Below are positions 36,612-49,000 of a stretch of 64,000 nt of DNA, piece after piece. This stretch comes from Diadema setosum. Taxonomy: Eukaryota > Echinodermata > Echinoidea > Diadematoida > Diadematidae. The stretch's first letter is position 1; the number at the start of each line of letters is the position of its first letter. Both the position numbers and the translations under genes were made by a program. The stretch is from contig NC_092702.1 of NCBI RefSeq assembly GCF_964275005.1, forward strand, positions 8,728,330-8,792,329. The letters run 5' to 3'. Below the pieces are notes generated by a model. The model was not told the DNA's origin. It ran no database searches and saw only the letters and a program-made list of their open reading frames with translations.

Positions 36612-37890
36612 ATAGAATTGAATTGAATTAAATTTATTTATTCAGCATAAAAACGACAGAGAAAGACATTGATGAACAATCATGACAGACACGGAGAAAA
36701 AAACATAACTTTGGAATACATAAAGCTGAAGGGAAGCAGCCAACGAGGAATTAAGTTTCCTTAAAATCTGGCCGACCCAGAAAATCTATTTTTAAAAATG
36801 CATTGCTGGTACATTTTTCATATTTGTAAAAAAAAAAAAAAAATGAGATGAACAGATATACCGTTGCAAGAACAAAACATAAAGCAATACGGCATGATAC
36901 ACAATGCACTACATTTACATTACGAAGGCAATACGAACAAAGTGAGTTACAATCATTAGAATAGAATACATGTATAAATGCCAGTCAAGCATGTCAAAAC
37001 TTATAGGAATGATAATTTTGTATAAAATTCTCCTTAAGATTACGTTTGAATACATTAAAAGAGGTAACTTTACGAATATCAACTGGTATTGAATTCCATA
37101 CAAGCGGACCTTGATAAAACACAGATTTCTGAAATAACAATGTTATTACTTTTGGCATGTAAAAATTCTCAGCGTTTCTGGTATAATATGAATGAATATT
37201 GCAATTCAAGGTGAAATAATGCATCAGAGAATCAGGTAAAAGCTTTCTATGCCATAAAAACATAAGATTTCTTAAAATATACTTATATCTGTCATACAAC
37301 TTTAAAATCTTTTGGGAATTAAAAGTTGGTGAAGTGTGAGCTAAATAAGTTGAATGGTTAATAACCCTTATTGCACGTTTTTGTAGTTTAAAAAGTCTGC
37401 CTATGTATATATTTGCAGCACTACCCCAAACAGAAAGACCATATTCAAAAAAGGGCGCAATAATTGCATCATATATCGTTTTAAGAACAGCAGTGGGTAA
37501 AAAGTTAAGTCGAAAAAGTATCCCAATATTTTTTTGACATTTTGTTGCATATAATATTTATGTGATCTTTCCAAGTCAATTTATTATCAATTGTGATTCC
37601 TAAAAATTGCAAAGACACTTCATGCTTAATTTCAGATCCTGCTAAATGTATACTAATATCCTTGACATCAACATTTCTATTGGTGAATATCATAAAATGT
37701 GTTTTACTTGTATTTACTGATAATTTATTCATATATAACCATTCAGAAATTATACTTAGCTCATTACTGACTATCATTTGCAATGTTTGGGGGTCATTAT
37801 GAGATATAAAAATACTGGTGTCATCAGCAAACAATATTATATATCTAAAAATCTCAGACGCATTACATAAGTCATTCATAAAAAAAAAGA
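36612..37890 (-). mobile_element. 5'-truncated LINE with reverse transcriptase remnant
   Basis: On the minus strand 37879-37505 encodes a reverse transcriptase piece with FADDT (the YADD-type catalytic motif), EWLYMNKLSVNTSKTHFMIF and FLGITIDNKLTW. 37299-36994 encodes the C-terminal part with FYMPKVITLLFQKSVFYQGP and VWNSIP. The linking region reads as thumb sequence in other frames, so several frameshifts are present. The 3' end has a (GAATT)n-like tail at 36612-36630. CR1/L2/Jockey-like group is inferred. Confidence 0.8.
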
Positions 37891-37907
37891 TATTGTAATG
37901 GATCAGT

Positions 37908-38072
37908 CATTGCACGGACGGATCCAGAATTCCGTATTGAAGGGGGGGGGGGGGGGATGCGCACGATACCACCCCCATTTTTTCTTTAAATTTCTTTTGT
38001 TTTAGCAAAAAAATAAAGAGGGGCGCCCGCCCGGTGCGGCCCCCCCCCCCCCTCCTCGTGTTCCGCCACTGT
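37908..38072. mobile_element. GGATCCAG-type MITE, copy 2
   Basis: Same family as 32232-32402: CGGACGGATCCAGAATTCCG at the left, CCTCGTGTTCCGCCACTGTG at the right, G and C runs, and a T/A-rich core. More diverged. Confidence 0.55.
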
Positions 38073-38099
38073 GATACATAGGCCCTACATTTCTCTAAT

Positions 38100-38369
38100 A
38101 ATGTGCCTCCTATCTCCTCATCCTCAGTGTAATTAGTTTTTGATTTTCAGAGTATATGTACTGGATTATCTGCTCAAGGACCTAACTATATTCCACAAAA
38201 TATATATACACGGAGTTGACAATGTAATATGTACAATGTGCCTCCTATCTCCTCATCCTCAGTGTAATTAGTTTTTGATTTTCAGAGTATATGTACTGGA
38301 TTATCTGCTCAAGGACCTAACTATATTCCACAAAATATATATACACGGAGTTGACAATGTAATATGTAC
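38100..38369. repeat. Exact 135-bp tandem duplication
   Basis: 38100-38234 and 38235-38369 are identical by eye, beginning AATGTGCCTCCTATCTCC. The unit shows no homology to the elements around it. Confidence 0.9.
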
Positions 38370-38592
38370 TAAATGATGCGAAATTATGAAAACCACATGA
38401 ACTTCCCCTTTGATGCATGTAATATGCACATCCGCACATATTAATTCTCCTTCACCCATGAAAGTGGTCATGCATTTGCGTTAATCTGACATAGTCTGTT
38501 TTTGTGGCAGGTCACTTGAGTATAAACATTTTGAGTTGATATTTAGTATAGACCCGTTATGTATAATCAGGTTTATGCATGCCCCCCCCCCC

Positions 38593-38593
<1 letters not shown>

Positions 38594-38639
<46 letters not shown>

Positions 38640-38657
38640 ACACACACACACACACAA
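38594..38657. repeat. (AC)n microsatellite after a C run
   Basis: A C run at 38582-38593 is followed by AC repeats with one CCC interruption. Confidence 0.93.
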
Positions 38658-39120
38658 TGCTACCCTTGTAAAGACCGCAAAATTTGCCGGAGACTTGCCC
38701 TATATACCTATAGCAACAACTAAATGAATTTCTGCTTATGAATGGGAAGCAGAGGAGAGCAGGTGAATGAAAATAACCATGCTTCGTTACTATAGGCTGT
38801 ACACATGGTATTATAGGAAAAGAAACTTCCTTAGATATTCGACATTTCAGAGACGATCTCTTTGTAAGCAACTGTTCGGTCTAATTTTGTCCATCTAATT
38901 ATCTCACCTTCTTCAGTTGGTTGATAGTTTTCGTCGAAATCCTCTTCGAGGACAAGCCTCCCGTCATCTCCCATCATGCTTAATGTTCTCGATCCTTATA
39001 CGATCACCTGATCTGGAAAAAAAAAAGAGCATACCATGGATTTCATCATGGGAGTTTACGTGTAATAAGCTGCAGTGTGCGACGCGTTTTCACAGATATA
39101 ATGTGCAAGGTCTGTCTAAA

Positions 39121-39169
39121 CATAATAATAATAATAATAATAGTAGTAGTAGTAGTAGTAATAATAATA

Positions 39170-39256
<87 letters not shown>

Positions 39257-39332
39257 GTAATGATAATAGTAATGATAACAATAATAATAATAATAATAAT
39301 GATAATAATAATAATAATAATAATAATAATAT
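39121..39332. repeat. (ATA)n microsatellite, about 210 bp
   Basis: Nearly pure ATA/AAT triplets with TAG and TGA variants. The long Asn, Ile or Leu open frames across it are artefacts. Confidence 0.95.
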
Positions 39333-39339
39333 GACTGCC

Positions 39340-41189
39340 ATATAGCATCATTCCAATGTCAGATTCAGTCAGAGAAACCACTAAGTGGCTTGTCTAATTT
39401 GGTACATTTTATTCCTCAGAACAAAAACCGTAGCTTTCATTGGAGTTTTAGCCTCATTTAGTCATCATCTGGACACTGTTTACCGATACAGAATTATTAA
39501 AAGCCTCTACAAAACTCACAAATAACAAAATGTACAACTGATGATGCATTTTGCAAGAGTGTCAATAAAATCAGCGTTTATGTCTCATTGTGGCCTGTTT
39601 TTCTGTTTTATTTTCTGATTTTGGGCAGATCTCATGAAATTAACCAAAGTTTCATTTTGTCTTTCTCTGACGTAATATAGGGTGCGCATTGCAACTTCAC
39701 CTTGATATGCATGCGGATTGAGTGAATGCAGCAGTATCAGTAGAACGTGCACAACAGTGTAAAAGTTTGACTAAAAATCAGACACATCGTCCAAAAGATA
39801 TGAATTTTAAAAGTTTCTGTCACTTTTGGATGAGAATGCTAAACTGCAGTTTCTGAAGTCACGTGCGTATTACAAGGAAAATATAGAGAGAATCCCACAA
39901 AGTTATATATCATGAGTTGTGCCACTTTTCAATGATTAGGGTCGATATCCTCTCACACTATCCCAGTATTCATCTTCACACTAAGTCTTGTCATTACGCA
40001 TCGAAATTGATACCCATGCAACAAGTAATCTATAGGGCCTAAACAACAAGAAACAAAATGATGAAACAAACCATCAATCAGACAAGAAAATCCACCACAG
40101 TTTAGTTTCCCAATGAATAGGGCGTATCACGTTCTGAAACAAGCGACGAACAATAAAATTGACATTCTTACAGACCCAGAACTTTATGTCAAGCTTCCGC
40201 AATGGACTCAAATCCGGCACGGCAAAATGATGGGTATGATCACTATAGGATGGGTCCTATAGGCCTAGGCTACTTTTGAGGCCACTGTGACTTGAAGGGG
40301 AGACAATAACAGATAAGGATTGAGATAGGGCTATTTGTTTTGTTTTGAACCCCCGCCCTTTGTGTATAACGGGTTTCATGCACTATATGTTTTATAATCT
40401 ATACTGAAGGTCCGGGACGAAGGTTATTCTCCCGGGTTATCGATGATGACTTCGAAATGAAGAAATTATGTGTGTATGTGTGTGTGTGTGTGTGTATGTG
40501 AGTGTGTGTGTGTGTTTTTAATCGTCTATAGTCTTCTTTAAACATAAAAGCAGTCCCTTGTTTATTTATTACTTTTTTGTGGGGTAGTTATTCCAGTGGG
40601 AAAATTAGTGCGTGTCCGGTGAGAAATAAGTTTGCTAATTTGAAACTAGTAATGCACAATATTAGAGAGCTTGTATAATGTATTACATGTACAATGTATT
40701 CGTCGGGGTGAGGTGAGTCGTTGTTCCGAAGGTTCGTTATTCCAACTGGCACACAAATTCCCCTTACCTTAATTGGTTTGAAAATGAAATAGAGTCCGTT
40801 AATCCGAACATGAATCATTTGTGGCGTTATTCCAGACAAGCTTCATTATTCTGAAGTCCGTTTATAGCGAGAATGAAATAAGGTATATTAATTCACTGAA
40901 AATGTTCGCTGGGCGGAAGGTTCCATAGCGAATATGATTATGAAAACAATAAGGCCTAGTGGGTAGAGTCGAACGAACGAACCTTCGGAATAGGCCTATA
41001 ACGAGATGGAACTGAAAACATAATGAATGCGACGATGATCCTGATGAAAGTGATTAGTGTAAATTGTCATCGTCACCATCGCAGTTTTCATAATATACTA
41101 TTGTCGTCGTAGTCTTCACCATCAGAAGATTTTTATCGACATCATATTGACTGAAACGTTCCTTATCATGTTCACTTCGTTATTTTGGT
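39340..41189. other. Gene-free stretch
   Basis: Contains a TG tract at 40468-40516 and a fold-back pair TCCGAAGGTTCGTTATTCC (40725) / GAACGAACCTTCGGAA (40974). No exon recognised. Confidence 0.4.
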
Positions 41190-41280
41190 TGTGTGTGTGT
41201 GCGTGTGTGTGTGTATGTGCGTGTGTGTGTGTGTGTGTGTGTGCGTGTGTGTGCGTGTGTGTGCGTGTGTGTGTGTGTGT
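41190..41280. repeat. (GT)n microsatellite
   Basis: GT repeats with occasional GC. They directly abut a LINE fragment on the right. Confidence 0.95.
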
Positions 41281-41449
41281 CATTTTTAAATCTAGAACGG
41301 GAAATAAGTTACCCACTGGAGAAAAGATGCAAAAGATTATTGTTGAATTAATAAATGAGGAAAAAATCCTTGCGACCAAGGCTGGGAAGCTACATGTACA
41401 TTTACAAAAATGGGAATATTTTGAGACTTCGTTGAATAAACCAGTCTGA
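41281..41449 (+). mobile_element. LINE C-terminal fragment A (Tx1/L1-like), abutting a GT tract
   Basis: The frame reads FKSRTGNKLPTGEKMQKIIV and ILATKAGKLHVHLQKWEYF. This aligns with the end of fragment B at 42240-42739 (FRSRSEEKIPTLEEICKRII and KRNKLGLHFLKWENDF). The sequence begins immediately at the end of the GT tract. Confidence 0.6.
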
Positions 41450-42135
41450 AGCTACGTGCAACGTCTGTGACTTTTATGAAAATAGTAATGTTTCCATAGT
41501 ATCCCACTCTTTTCTCCCCCCTTTTTTTTTTTCTCTTTTCTCCCCCTCCTTTCCCATGCGTTCCTGTCAGCCTGTTGGCGGGCTGATTATATAACTATAT
41601 TTACTATATTGTGATGTGTAGGCAAGAGCAGTTAACCAAATTAGGTGCATGTGTATGTGTGTGTGTATGGGTGTGTTTGTGTGTGTTTGTGTGTTGCATG
41701 TGTACAGATAGGGTGGGGGAGGAAACAGGAAGGGAGGGAACTGGTGGGGGTGGTCATAGGGACTCAGTAAGGGATATGAGTTAGTAGGTGGGCGGGTATT
41801 GGTTGATAAATAATATGGTTCCATTATTTATTACTGTATAATTTTGCTGCATAATTCATTTGGATGATTATTAAGATTAATGCTAGAAGAATTGAATTAT
41901 CACTGTTAAATTTAAGCAATTTTTTTTGAGAGCATAGGGGAAGTGACTGTATGTAAATTGATAATTGTTCATGAAAATGTAATTTTTGTTATGTCATTAT
42001 GTACAGCAATAGCAAATTTGCTATTATGATCACAAATGTATATTTTTGTCATTTCAATTGTAGCAAATGAAAATTGTTATTTTTTTTCTATTACTTTGAA
42101 TGGAACAGAATAAACATCGTTGAAAAACAAAAAAA

Positions 42136-42177
42136 GTGTGTGCGTGTATGTATGTGTGTGTGTGTGTGTGCGTGTGT

Positions 42178-42213
<36 letters not shown>

Positions 42214-42226
42214 TGTGTGTGTGTGT
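42136..42226. repeat. (GT)n microsatellite
   Basis: GT repeats with some GC and TT steps, directly before LINE fragment B. Confidence 0.95.
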
Positions 42227-42739
42227 TTTGTTTTGTTTTCGAAAAAGGAAATTACACATATATTTTTAAGACCAAGAATGACAACACTTCTAGCAAAACT
42301 TAGGGAATCTCAGTACAAATTATTACATGGAGTTGTTTATACAAAGGAAAATCTTTTTGAGTTTGGTTTCGTTGCAAATAACCGGTGTTATTTTTGTGAG
42401 CAATCGGGAGAAAGATACAAACATTTATTTTGGGATTGTGTGTATGTTAAGAATTTGTGGCAGGAAGTGATAGATAGGTTTGAGATGGCAGATCTTCGAA
42501 ATATAGAGTGGAGAGATGTTCATTTTGGTGTTACGGGAAGGGATCCAAAAGTAAAATTTTATAATACAATAATTTTCATCTTGAAATATATCATTTTTAG
42601 ATCTAGGTCGGAGGAAAAAATTCCTACTTTGGAGGAAATTTGTAAAAGAATAATAAGTTTTCGGGATGAAGAAAAAGAAATTGCTATAAAAAGAAATAAG
42701 TTGGGATTACATTTTCTGAAATGGGAAAATGATTTTTGA
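42227..42739 (+). mobile_element. LINE C-terminal fragment B (Tx1/L1-like) with zinc-binding motif
   Basis: Encodes KLLHGVVYTKENLFEFGF, then CYFCEQSGERYKHLFWDC, a C-x2-C-x8-H-x4-C arrangement as in the C-terminal zinc region of L1/Tx1-type ORF2, and VKFYNTIIFILKYIIFRSR. It ends with a normal stop at 42739. The open frame appears to start at 42074 only because it reads through the GT tract. 42740-43060 is probably its 3' UTR. Confidence 0.72.
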
Positions 42740-43065
42740 AACGAGAGCTTAAGTATTGTTTTGTTTTCTTTTTCTTTTTATTAGTAACGTTACAGTGTAG
42801 TTATCAGTGGTGAAGGCAATATAATGTGTCATTGGCCGAGCGCGGGGAGGGATAAGTTTTTGGTAGTGTAAAAGTTATAGGATTTTGTCCGCAGCTGGGA
42901 GTTTGATGAGTTTTGTTTGGTGAATTTGAATGGGTATTTGGAGCGGTATTTGGGTGCGGGCGGACGATGCTTTTCTGCATACGGCCATTACACGCTTGTA
43001 TGTTGTACGTATCAATCAACATTTGGAAGTCGTTTTCATTAGGAAGGAAGGTGGTATCGCTTCGG

Positions 43066-43200
43066 GTGTGTTTTGTGTATGGGGTGTATGTGTGTATGTG
43101 TGTTTTTGGTGTTGGTGTGTATGTGTGTTGGTGTTTGGGGTGTATGTGTGTGGTGGTTGTGGATGTATGTGTTTGGGATTGTGGTGGGGGTGTGGGATAG
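43066..43200. repeat. GT-rich degenerate tract
   Basis: GTGTATGTGTG-type sequence interspersed with GG steps, on the far side of LINE fragment B. Confidence 0.85.
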
Positions 43201-43306
43201 GTTTGAGTGCATCGGGGTTGGTGGGGATGGGTATTTGATTTTCAATGAAATGATTTCATTCTAGTTTTGTATAACGTATTTTTGTTGCTTTTTTATATAT
43301 ACCCTT

Positions 43307-43333
43307 GTGTATATATATATATATATATATATA
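43307..43333. repeat. (TA)n microsatellite
   Basis: TATATA tract immediately upstream of a LINE fragment. Confidence 0.9.
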
Positions 43334-43339
43334 CCCTTA

Positions 43340-43893
43340 TATACTCGATGACCATATATCTCCTGTTCTCCGCTCACTCCATTGGGCTTCCAGTACATTC
43401 CCGTATTACTTTCAAGATCCTACTTCTGACGTACAAAATCACACGTAATCTTGCACCCATATATCTTCAAAACCTAGTCTCTCTCCGCTCCTCCTCTTCT
43501 GCCAGACCCCTCCGTTCATCTTCCTCTCTCCAATTACTTCATGGCCCACGTACAAAAACCCGTTATGGTGACCGAGCCTTCTCTTCCATTGCTCCCACTC
43601 TTTGGAATAAACTCCCTCTTTATATTCAGAATGCCTCATCTGTCGAATCATTTAAAATTCTTCTTAAAACTCACCTGTTTAATCAGTTGTAAGTTTTTTT
43701 TCTCCTGGAGGCGCACACAGTTATCAATTATTGTACCATTGTATCACATGTATTTTTCTTTTCTTTTCTTTTCTTTCTTCTTCTTTTGTTACTGTTAACG
43801 TTAATTTTGTTAATGTTATTGTGTTTCCTAGTCTATTTGTATGAGTAGCAAAGTGCGCTTAGAAACGTCAGTATGAAGCGCCATATAAATGCA

Positions 43894-43929
<36 letters not shown>

Positions 43930-43931
43930 TA
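43340..43931 (+). mobile_element. CR1/L2-like LINE 3' end with (ATT)n tail
   Basis: The frame reads VHSRITFKILLLTYK, APIYLQNLV, TRYGDRAFSSIAPTLWNKLP and SFKILLKTHLF, the characteristic C-terminus of this LINE group. An upstream frame gives DDHISPVLRSLHW, so one frameshift is present. The element ends GCGCCATATAAATGC followed by (ATT)n at 43895-43931, the classic tail. Confidence 0.85.
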
Positions 43932-45297
43932 CAATCGAGTTGTTATGTTAAAGAGAGATAATTGGCAGTATAAGTATACCATAGTCAAAGATATATATAT
44001 ATATATTTTTTTGTACATGTCAATACTTTCTCATTGGCAGTATAAGTTGGTAATGGATTTGTATTTTGAATGGCATTTGTACGGTTTTTATATTCATGTT
44101 ACACCCAGAATGGGTTGATTTATGATTCCACCATTAGCTGCACCTCCTTGGAGAGCTTCAAGAAGGAGGTGCAACTTGTAAAGCTCCGATGAGCTCTCAT
44201 CTTGTTTTTTAGCTGCACATAGAAATTTTTGTAGAGGATTTTTACCTGCACACTGTACACCCAGCACTCGACAAGCACAAGGTACGATAATACGCCAGAG
44301 GCGGACTGTACCAGACTGGAAGAAGAAGAAGAAGAAGAAATCAATAAAATATAATTGAAAAAAAAAAGTGTTTTTCCCCCGTGCTCTCGATTTAAAGATA
44401 CCATAGGATACACGAGCTAGCGTAGTCTGCTGCATGCTGTGCGTGCACGGTGTTGGTGAAAACTTCCTATCCTATTATTCCTATGAAACGTGTGGTGCAT
44501 GTATGTAGCTGGTAGCATCGCGGGCATAAGCCGGTAGCAAATAAGACGTGTACTGAATGAATCATACTCCACATAGCAAGAACTTCCACCACCTAGGTAC
44601 CTGGACCTTGCCTTGTTGACCACTACCAGGCCAGAGCCGAGTCAGGGGATTGGCACTGGTGCACAGGTGGTAATTGGCAGTTCATCGATTGACATGGTGA
44701 AATCCGTACAACAAGCAGACGAGACGTATACAACTGTAACTCAGTAACTGTAGTGTAAGTACAGTAACTGTGTATAAACTCACTCATGAACTGTTTCTGT
44801 TACACTCACTGCCCACTGGTCTGTTGATTGTGTCTGAAAGAAACGAAGTCTGTGTAAACGTAGGGTGGTTACAGTGCCCCGCGCCGGGGTTTAATATTGC
44901 TAGGAGTAGTTCTAGTAGTGTTGTGTTATGACTAGCAAGTTACACACGTAAATTTTTATCAACCACTGTAATTTCCTGTATAATGTATTGTAAATTAAGG
45001 ATTTGTAGACATCTACTAATGATGATCTACTGTTACTGTGAGTTAAGATACAGATCTAGTTCATAATGATGTGTGTTAAGTGTTGGGAATAGTTGTACAA
45101 CTAAATTAATTTACTGAACAAATTAAAAAAATATATATATATTGTGCTGATTACCTGGGTCCCATATGATTACAAGTGTGATAACAAATAATGTTTAATT
45201 CGCCTTTTGACAAATATTTCACATTTTCTCATTTGTGGCGAGGGTTCAAAATACTGTCAAGAAAATTTACGTCAAGTTGAATAAAGTGTGTTCTCTG
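43932..45297. other. Gene-free stretch upstream of THG1L
   Basis: Contains a (GAA)n tract at 44322-44340 and palindromic GAGCTTCAAGAAGGAGGTGC-type sequence at 44140-44175. A 5' UTR exon of THG1L may lie here: GTAGT|GTAAGTAC near 44754 is a donor-like site. No transcript start can be fixed. Confidence 0.35.
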
Positions 45298-45688
45298 AGG
45301 GACTGTGCAGTACTGGTTGAGGTAAGGATTCAGGTTTATAACATTTTTACTAGGCCTAAGTGAGATAATGAGAAACCTCATAAAATATGAAAGAGCATGT
45401 AATTTCAAGAAGGATTCAATGTTTATTTGATGAAAATTGGCCTTGAGATGGCTGAGATATCCAAAAAAGCAATCCTAATAAAATGCGACAGGCCACAACT
45501 TTCATGAGGATCTCTTTGTTTTACCTTGTTCTTAGATATCTCAGTCGTTTCAAAACCTATTTTCATCAAATAAACTTTTGATTCCCCTTGGATTTGTATG
45601 CTCTATCACATTTCATAGAGTGGTTTCTAAATATCTTGCAAAATGTTACAAGCTGAATCCTCACCTCAACCAGTACTATACAGTCCCT
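45298..45688. mobile_element. AGGGATGG-family MITE, uninterrupted copy upstream of THG1L
   Basis: The ends AGGGACTGTGCAGTACTGG and CCAGTACTATACAGTCCCT form a TIR, with TTAA at 45689-45692 on the right. The interior shares GAGATAATGAGAAACCTC and GGCTGAGATATCC with 4796-5155. Confidence 0.75.
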
Positions 45689-45988
45689 TTAATTTAAGGT
45701 TCCAAAACCATGCTTTCCATTTGTTGATTCAGTTAATGACTATAATGAATGTATCTGAATAGAATAAAACATCTGCCGATCACTGAAGACATGCATGGGC
45801 AAAGCATGTAAAGCATAGGTGAAAAGAAAGATAAGGGCATTTCCACGAAAACTGAAACTTAAATCTGCAATAATTTGAGAAATATATGATCTACAGCCAG
45901 GGATTCGTGGGAGCATACCAGGTACCTATTTGTCCTTTTGTTTCCCCCTCTTTTCAGAGTTGGCCAATTGTGTTGCTGAGATCTGTCA

Positions 45989-46092
45989 ATGGCAAAGAGT
46001 AAATTTGAATATGTTCGTCAGTTTGAGACCCAGGACCGATGTCTACCAAACTGTTGGATTGTTGTCAGGATTGATGGGAAGAATTTTCACAA
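45989..46092 (+). CDS. THG1L: THG1L coding exon 1
   Basis: Encodes residues 1-34 plus two bases of Lys35, including catalytic Asp29. The donor is CACAA|GTAAGT. A cag acceptor-like site at about 45955-45957 after a pyrimidine tract suggests a separate 5' UTR exon upstream, which I could not place. Confidence 0.93.
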
Positions 46093-49000
46093 GTAAGTTC
46101 TAATTAAGCTGATAATCATGTTGTTTTTTAATACTTCCATTTGCAGACAGTTTCCAGCAGCCAGGTTGACCAATCAGCATTTTAGCTCAAGGACCCCGTT
46201 TACAGTGCGGGGCTGGGCCGAGCCGCGGCCGAGCCCAGCCTCAATTGCGAGGCCGGGCCCCGCAATTTTGTCCGTTTACACTGCCGGGCTCGGCCGCGCT
46301 TTTGATTCAAACCTTTCAATATTTTGTCGTAAAGGTGGCGCTCTGCTTGTAAACAAATGCAATTTGGTATTGTCTGGTTTTCGGACCCTTTGCCAAATGA
46401 ATTCCGTGACGACGAAGTCGCCGTTCGGCAAAGGCCTTTGCCGGAGGAAAGAATCCTTTGCAGGACAAAACCACCTTAAACTATACTAGTTTTCGGCGTT
46501 GAGGGGGTTAATATCCTGAATAGCGAAAGATACAGGCAGAGGGTTTGGAAGCCAGATTAAAACTGGCCGCGCAATTGGCCGCGCATTTGGCCCAGTTTGC
46601 GTTTACACCAAGAAAAGGCCAGGCTCGGCCGCGGCTCGGCCGCGGCCGAGACCACCTCCAGAGCGAGGCCAAATGCGAGGCCAATTTTGGCCTCGCATTT
46701 GGCCTTTTGCGCGTTTACACTGAAGCGGGGCTGGGCACGGCCGCGGCCGAGCCGCGGCCGAGCCTCGCACTGTAAACGGGGTCCAAGAGGCAGATTTACC
46801 AAGATTCCAATTCTTGTGAAATCTTGTGATATGTATTGCATGTACAAAATGATAAAATTTTCAGTAAGTTTCTCCGATGGACAGTTATTGTGCAGATATC
46901 AGCATGTTACAATGTATCCTCATATCCCAATAGAAACATATATTCGCAATCTACCACACTCATTTTACTGTATATGTTTAATCTGCAAGTTTGAAAGTTA
47001 ATTACCCTACTGGACCAATTACATGGCACATATATTCTGTACATATGTGTCAGCACAAAACAAGCAGAAGGGATGACATGTTTATCGTTGAATTGTTGTG
47101 GGTACATATGTATATTTCCTATATCTTTTATAGGGATGCTATTTGGTTTGTGTTTGTAACCAGAAACCTCTACCCACACTGATCTTTTGCAGTCTCATGT
47201 ATCTTCAATATTCGTCTTTATCTCTGCATGAATAAATGATTATTTCTCTCAATTTGAAGCAAAAACTCAATTGGGTCCATTTGCACTCCCCAAAATGAGG
47301 ATTTTATGGAACACCTTTTCCCTTACCCTTGGAGGATGCTGTGTGAGATTATCTAGTGATGTTCACACAGGAATAATCCTTAAAACCTGTCTAAATTTGT
47401 ATCTACTAGTTGTGCCAAGTTTTGTTGTTTTGTTTCTTTGAAAATAAGTGTAATTAATGCAAATACTTATTGTAAGAAGACAGAAAAGGCTATTTTAAGA
47501 GTCCTATTTGATCCATATTGATGGCCCTGCTTGAATTACTACTTGCAGTTATTCGTTCTTGGCAGCAGTTGGACTACGTTGTAATTTCTGCTGCTCTGAG
47601 ACAGCTCAGTTGAAATTGTCTTATCAGTTATTCTATCATTCTCTCTAGAGCTCTCTCTTCTTGTATTCTATGTGATCACATGTATGTATTGTTTAACCAT
47701 GACATATTTTGTTCATTTTTTGTTTAATGTTTTGTGTGCATGTGTTGTGTACTCTTGATCCTTGCCATATTTAAGCACATGTGGCTCTTTGTATGCATTC
47801 TTTTTACAGATTCTCTGATGTCCACAACTTCAAGAAGCCAAATGACCTCAGTGGACTCCAGCTGATGTCTAAGGCAGCGTCCAGTGTGATGACCGAATTC
47901 AAGGACATTATTCTGGCCTATGGACAGAGCGATGAATACAGCTTTGTTCTCAAGAAGGACACAAGTCAATATGGAAGAAGAGCAAGGTAAATCTACAGTT
48001 ACACAAAAGTAATCACATTTTGATTATACAATACATTGCAATAATTACATTTGTATAGCGCTCCTACGAACTATAAGTTGTTTCACAGAGTATTTTACAT
48101 CACCCCATCTTCTATAGCACAATCAGGGTATTGCTCCATTTATAGAGTGTTTTGTAAATGCAAATAGTTTGATATTGCAAGATATTTTCATAGATCATGT
48201 GAAACTTTGTAATATAAGTTGGTATGTTTTCAGGAAAAAACAACAACAACTCATATTGTTAAAATACTACATGGTACCATACTGTCGCCATACTGGCACC
48301 ATACTGGCACCTTTCTCCTGTTTTCCTGTATTCATTACCTCCACCAAGGGAGGAAGTTTCATCAGCATTGGTTGGTTTGTTTGTTGGTTTGTTTGTCCAT
48401 GTGCAAAATAGCTCACAAAGTTGTGAATGGATTTGGATGAAACTTACAGGAAAAGTTGAGAATGACACAAGGAACAGATCATTAAATTTTGGTAGTAATT
48501 TGGGAAATGTTTATGGATTTTATGAATGATTTTTGATGTTTTGGCAGGTAGGGTCAGTGAACTTTGGAGATCAAACTGCATTTTTTGAGGTTTGGGTATA
48601 TACATGCACACTAAAGTGCATGCCCTAGTTCAGCTGGAAGTTGATGACGTAACAAAAGGCTTCAACACTGTATGTTGGGAAATCAAGTGATTTTCAGCAT
48701 GGGTGGAAATCACTGATCTCCATGGAAGAACAAGATGAGTGGTGGAAATGAGTTGCTTGGCAGAGGTCTGTGCTCTCAGAGTGTTTTCTAGTTAGTAATT
48801 ATTTCCCTTGGTATAACTCTGTGCATAAAATTCAGCAAAATAAATGTGCTTTTTCACCTTAGATTTATACCTCAATACGCGATATCAAAATTTGTGGCAC
48901 CTTTAATCAGAAACAATTGTGCATCATGGAGATGATAAAATTGATGTTACTGCATGCTGGATGTCTGATGATTACCGTTTAATACTTGATCATTTAATTA

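Noticed and set aside
39077-39345. Long Asn, Ile and Leu open frames
   Set aside because: They are translations of the (ATA)n tract.
42074-42235. Apparent N-terminus of the 221-residue open frame
   Set aside because: It reads through a GT microsatellite; only the part after about 42240 resembles LINE protein.
44218-44302. Possible small minus-strand exon bounded by TTCTTCCAG and CAG|GTAAAA
   Set aside because: The splice-like ends are good but the peptide matches nothing and the pyrimidine tract is a (GAA)n repeat.
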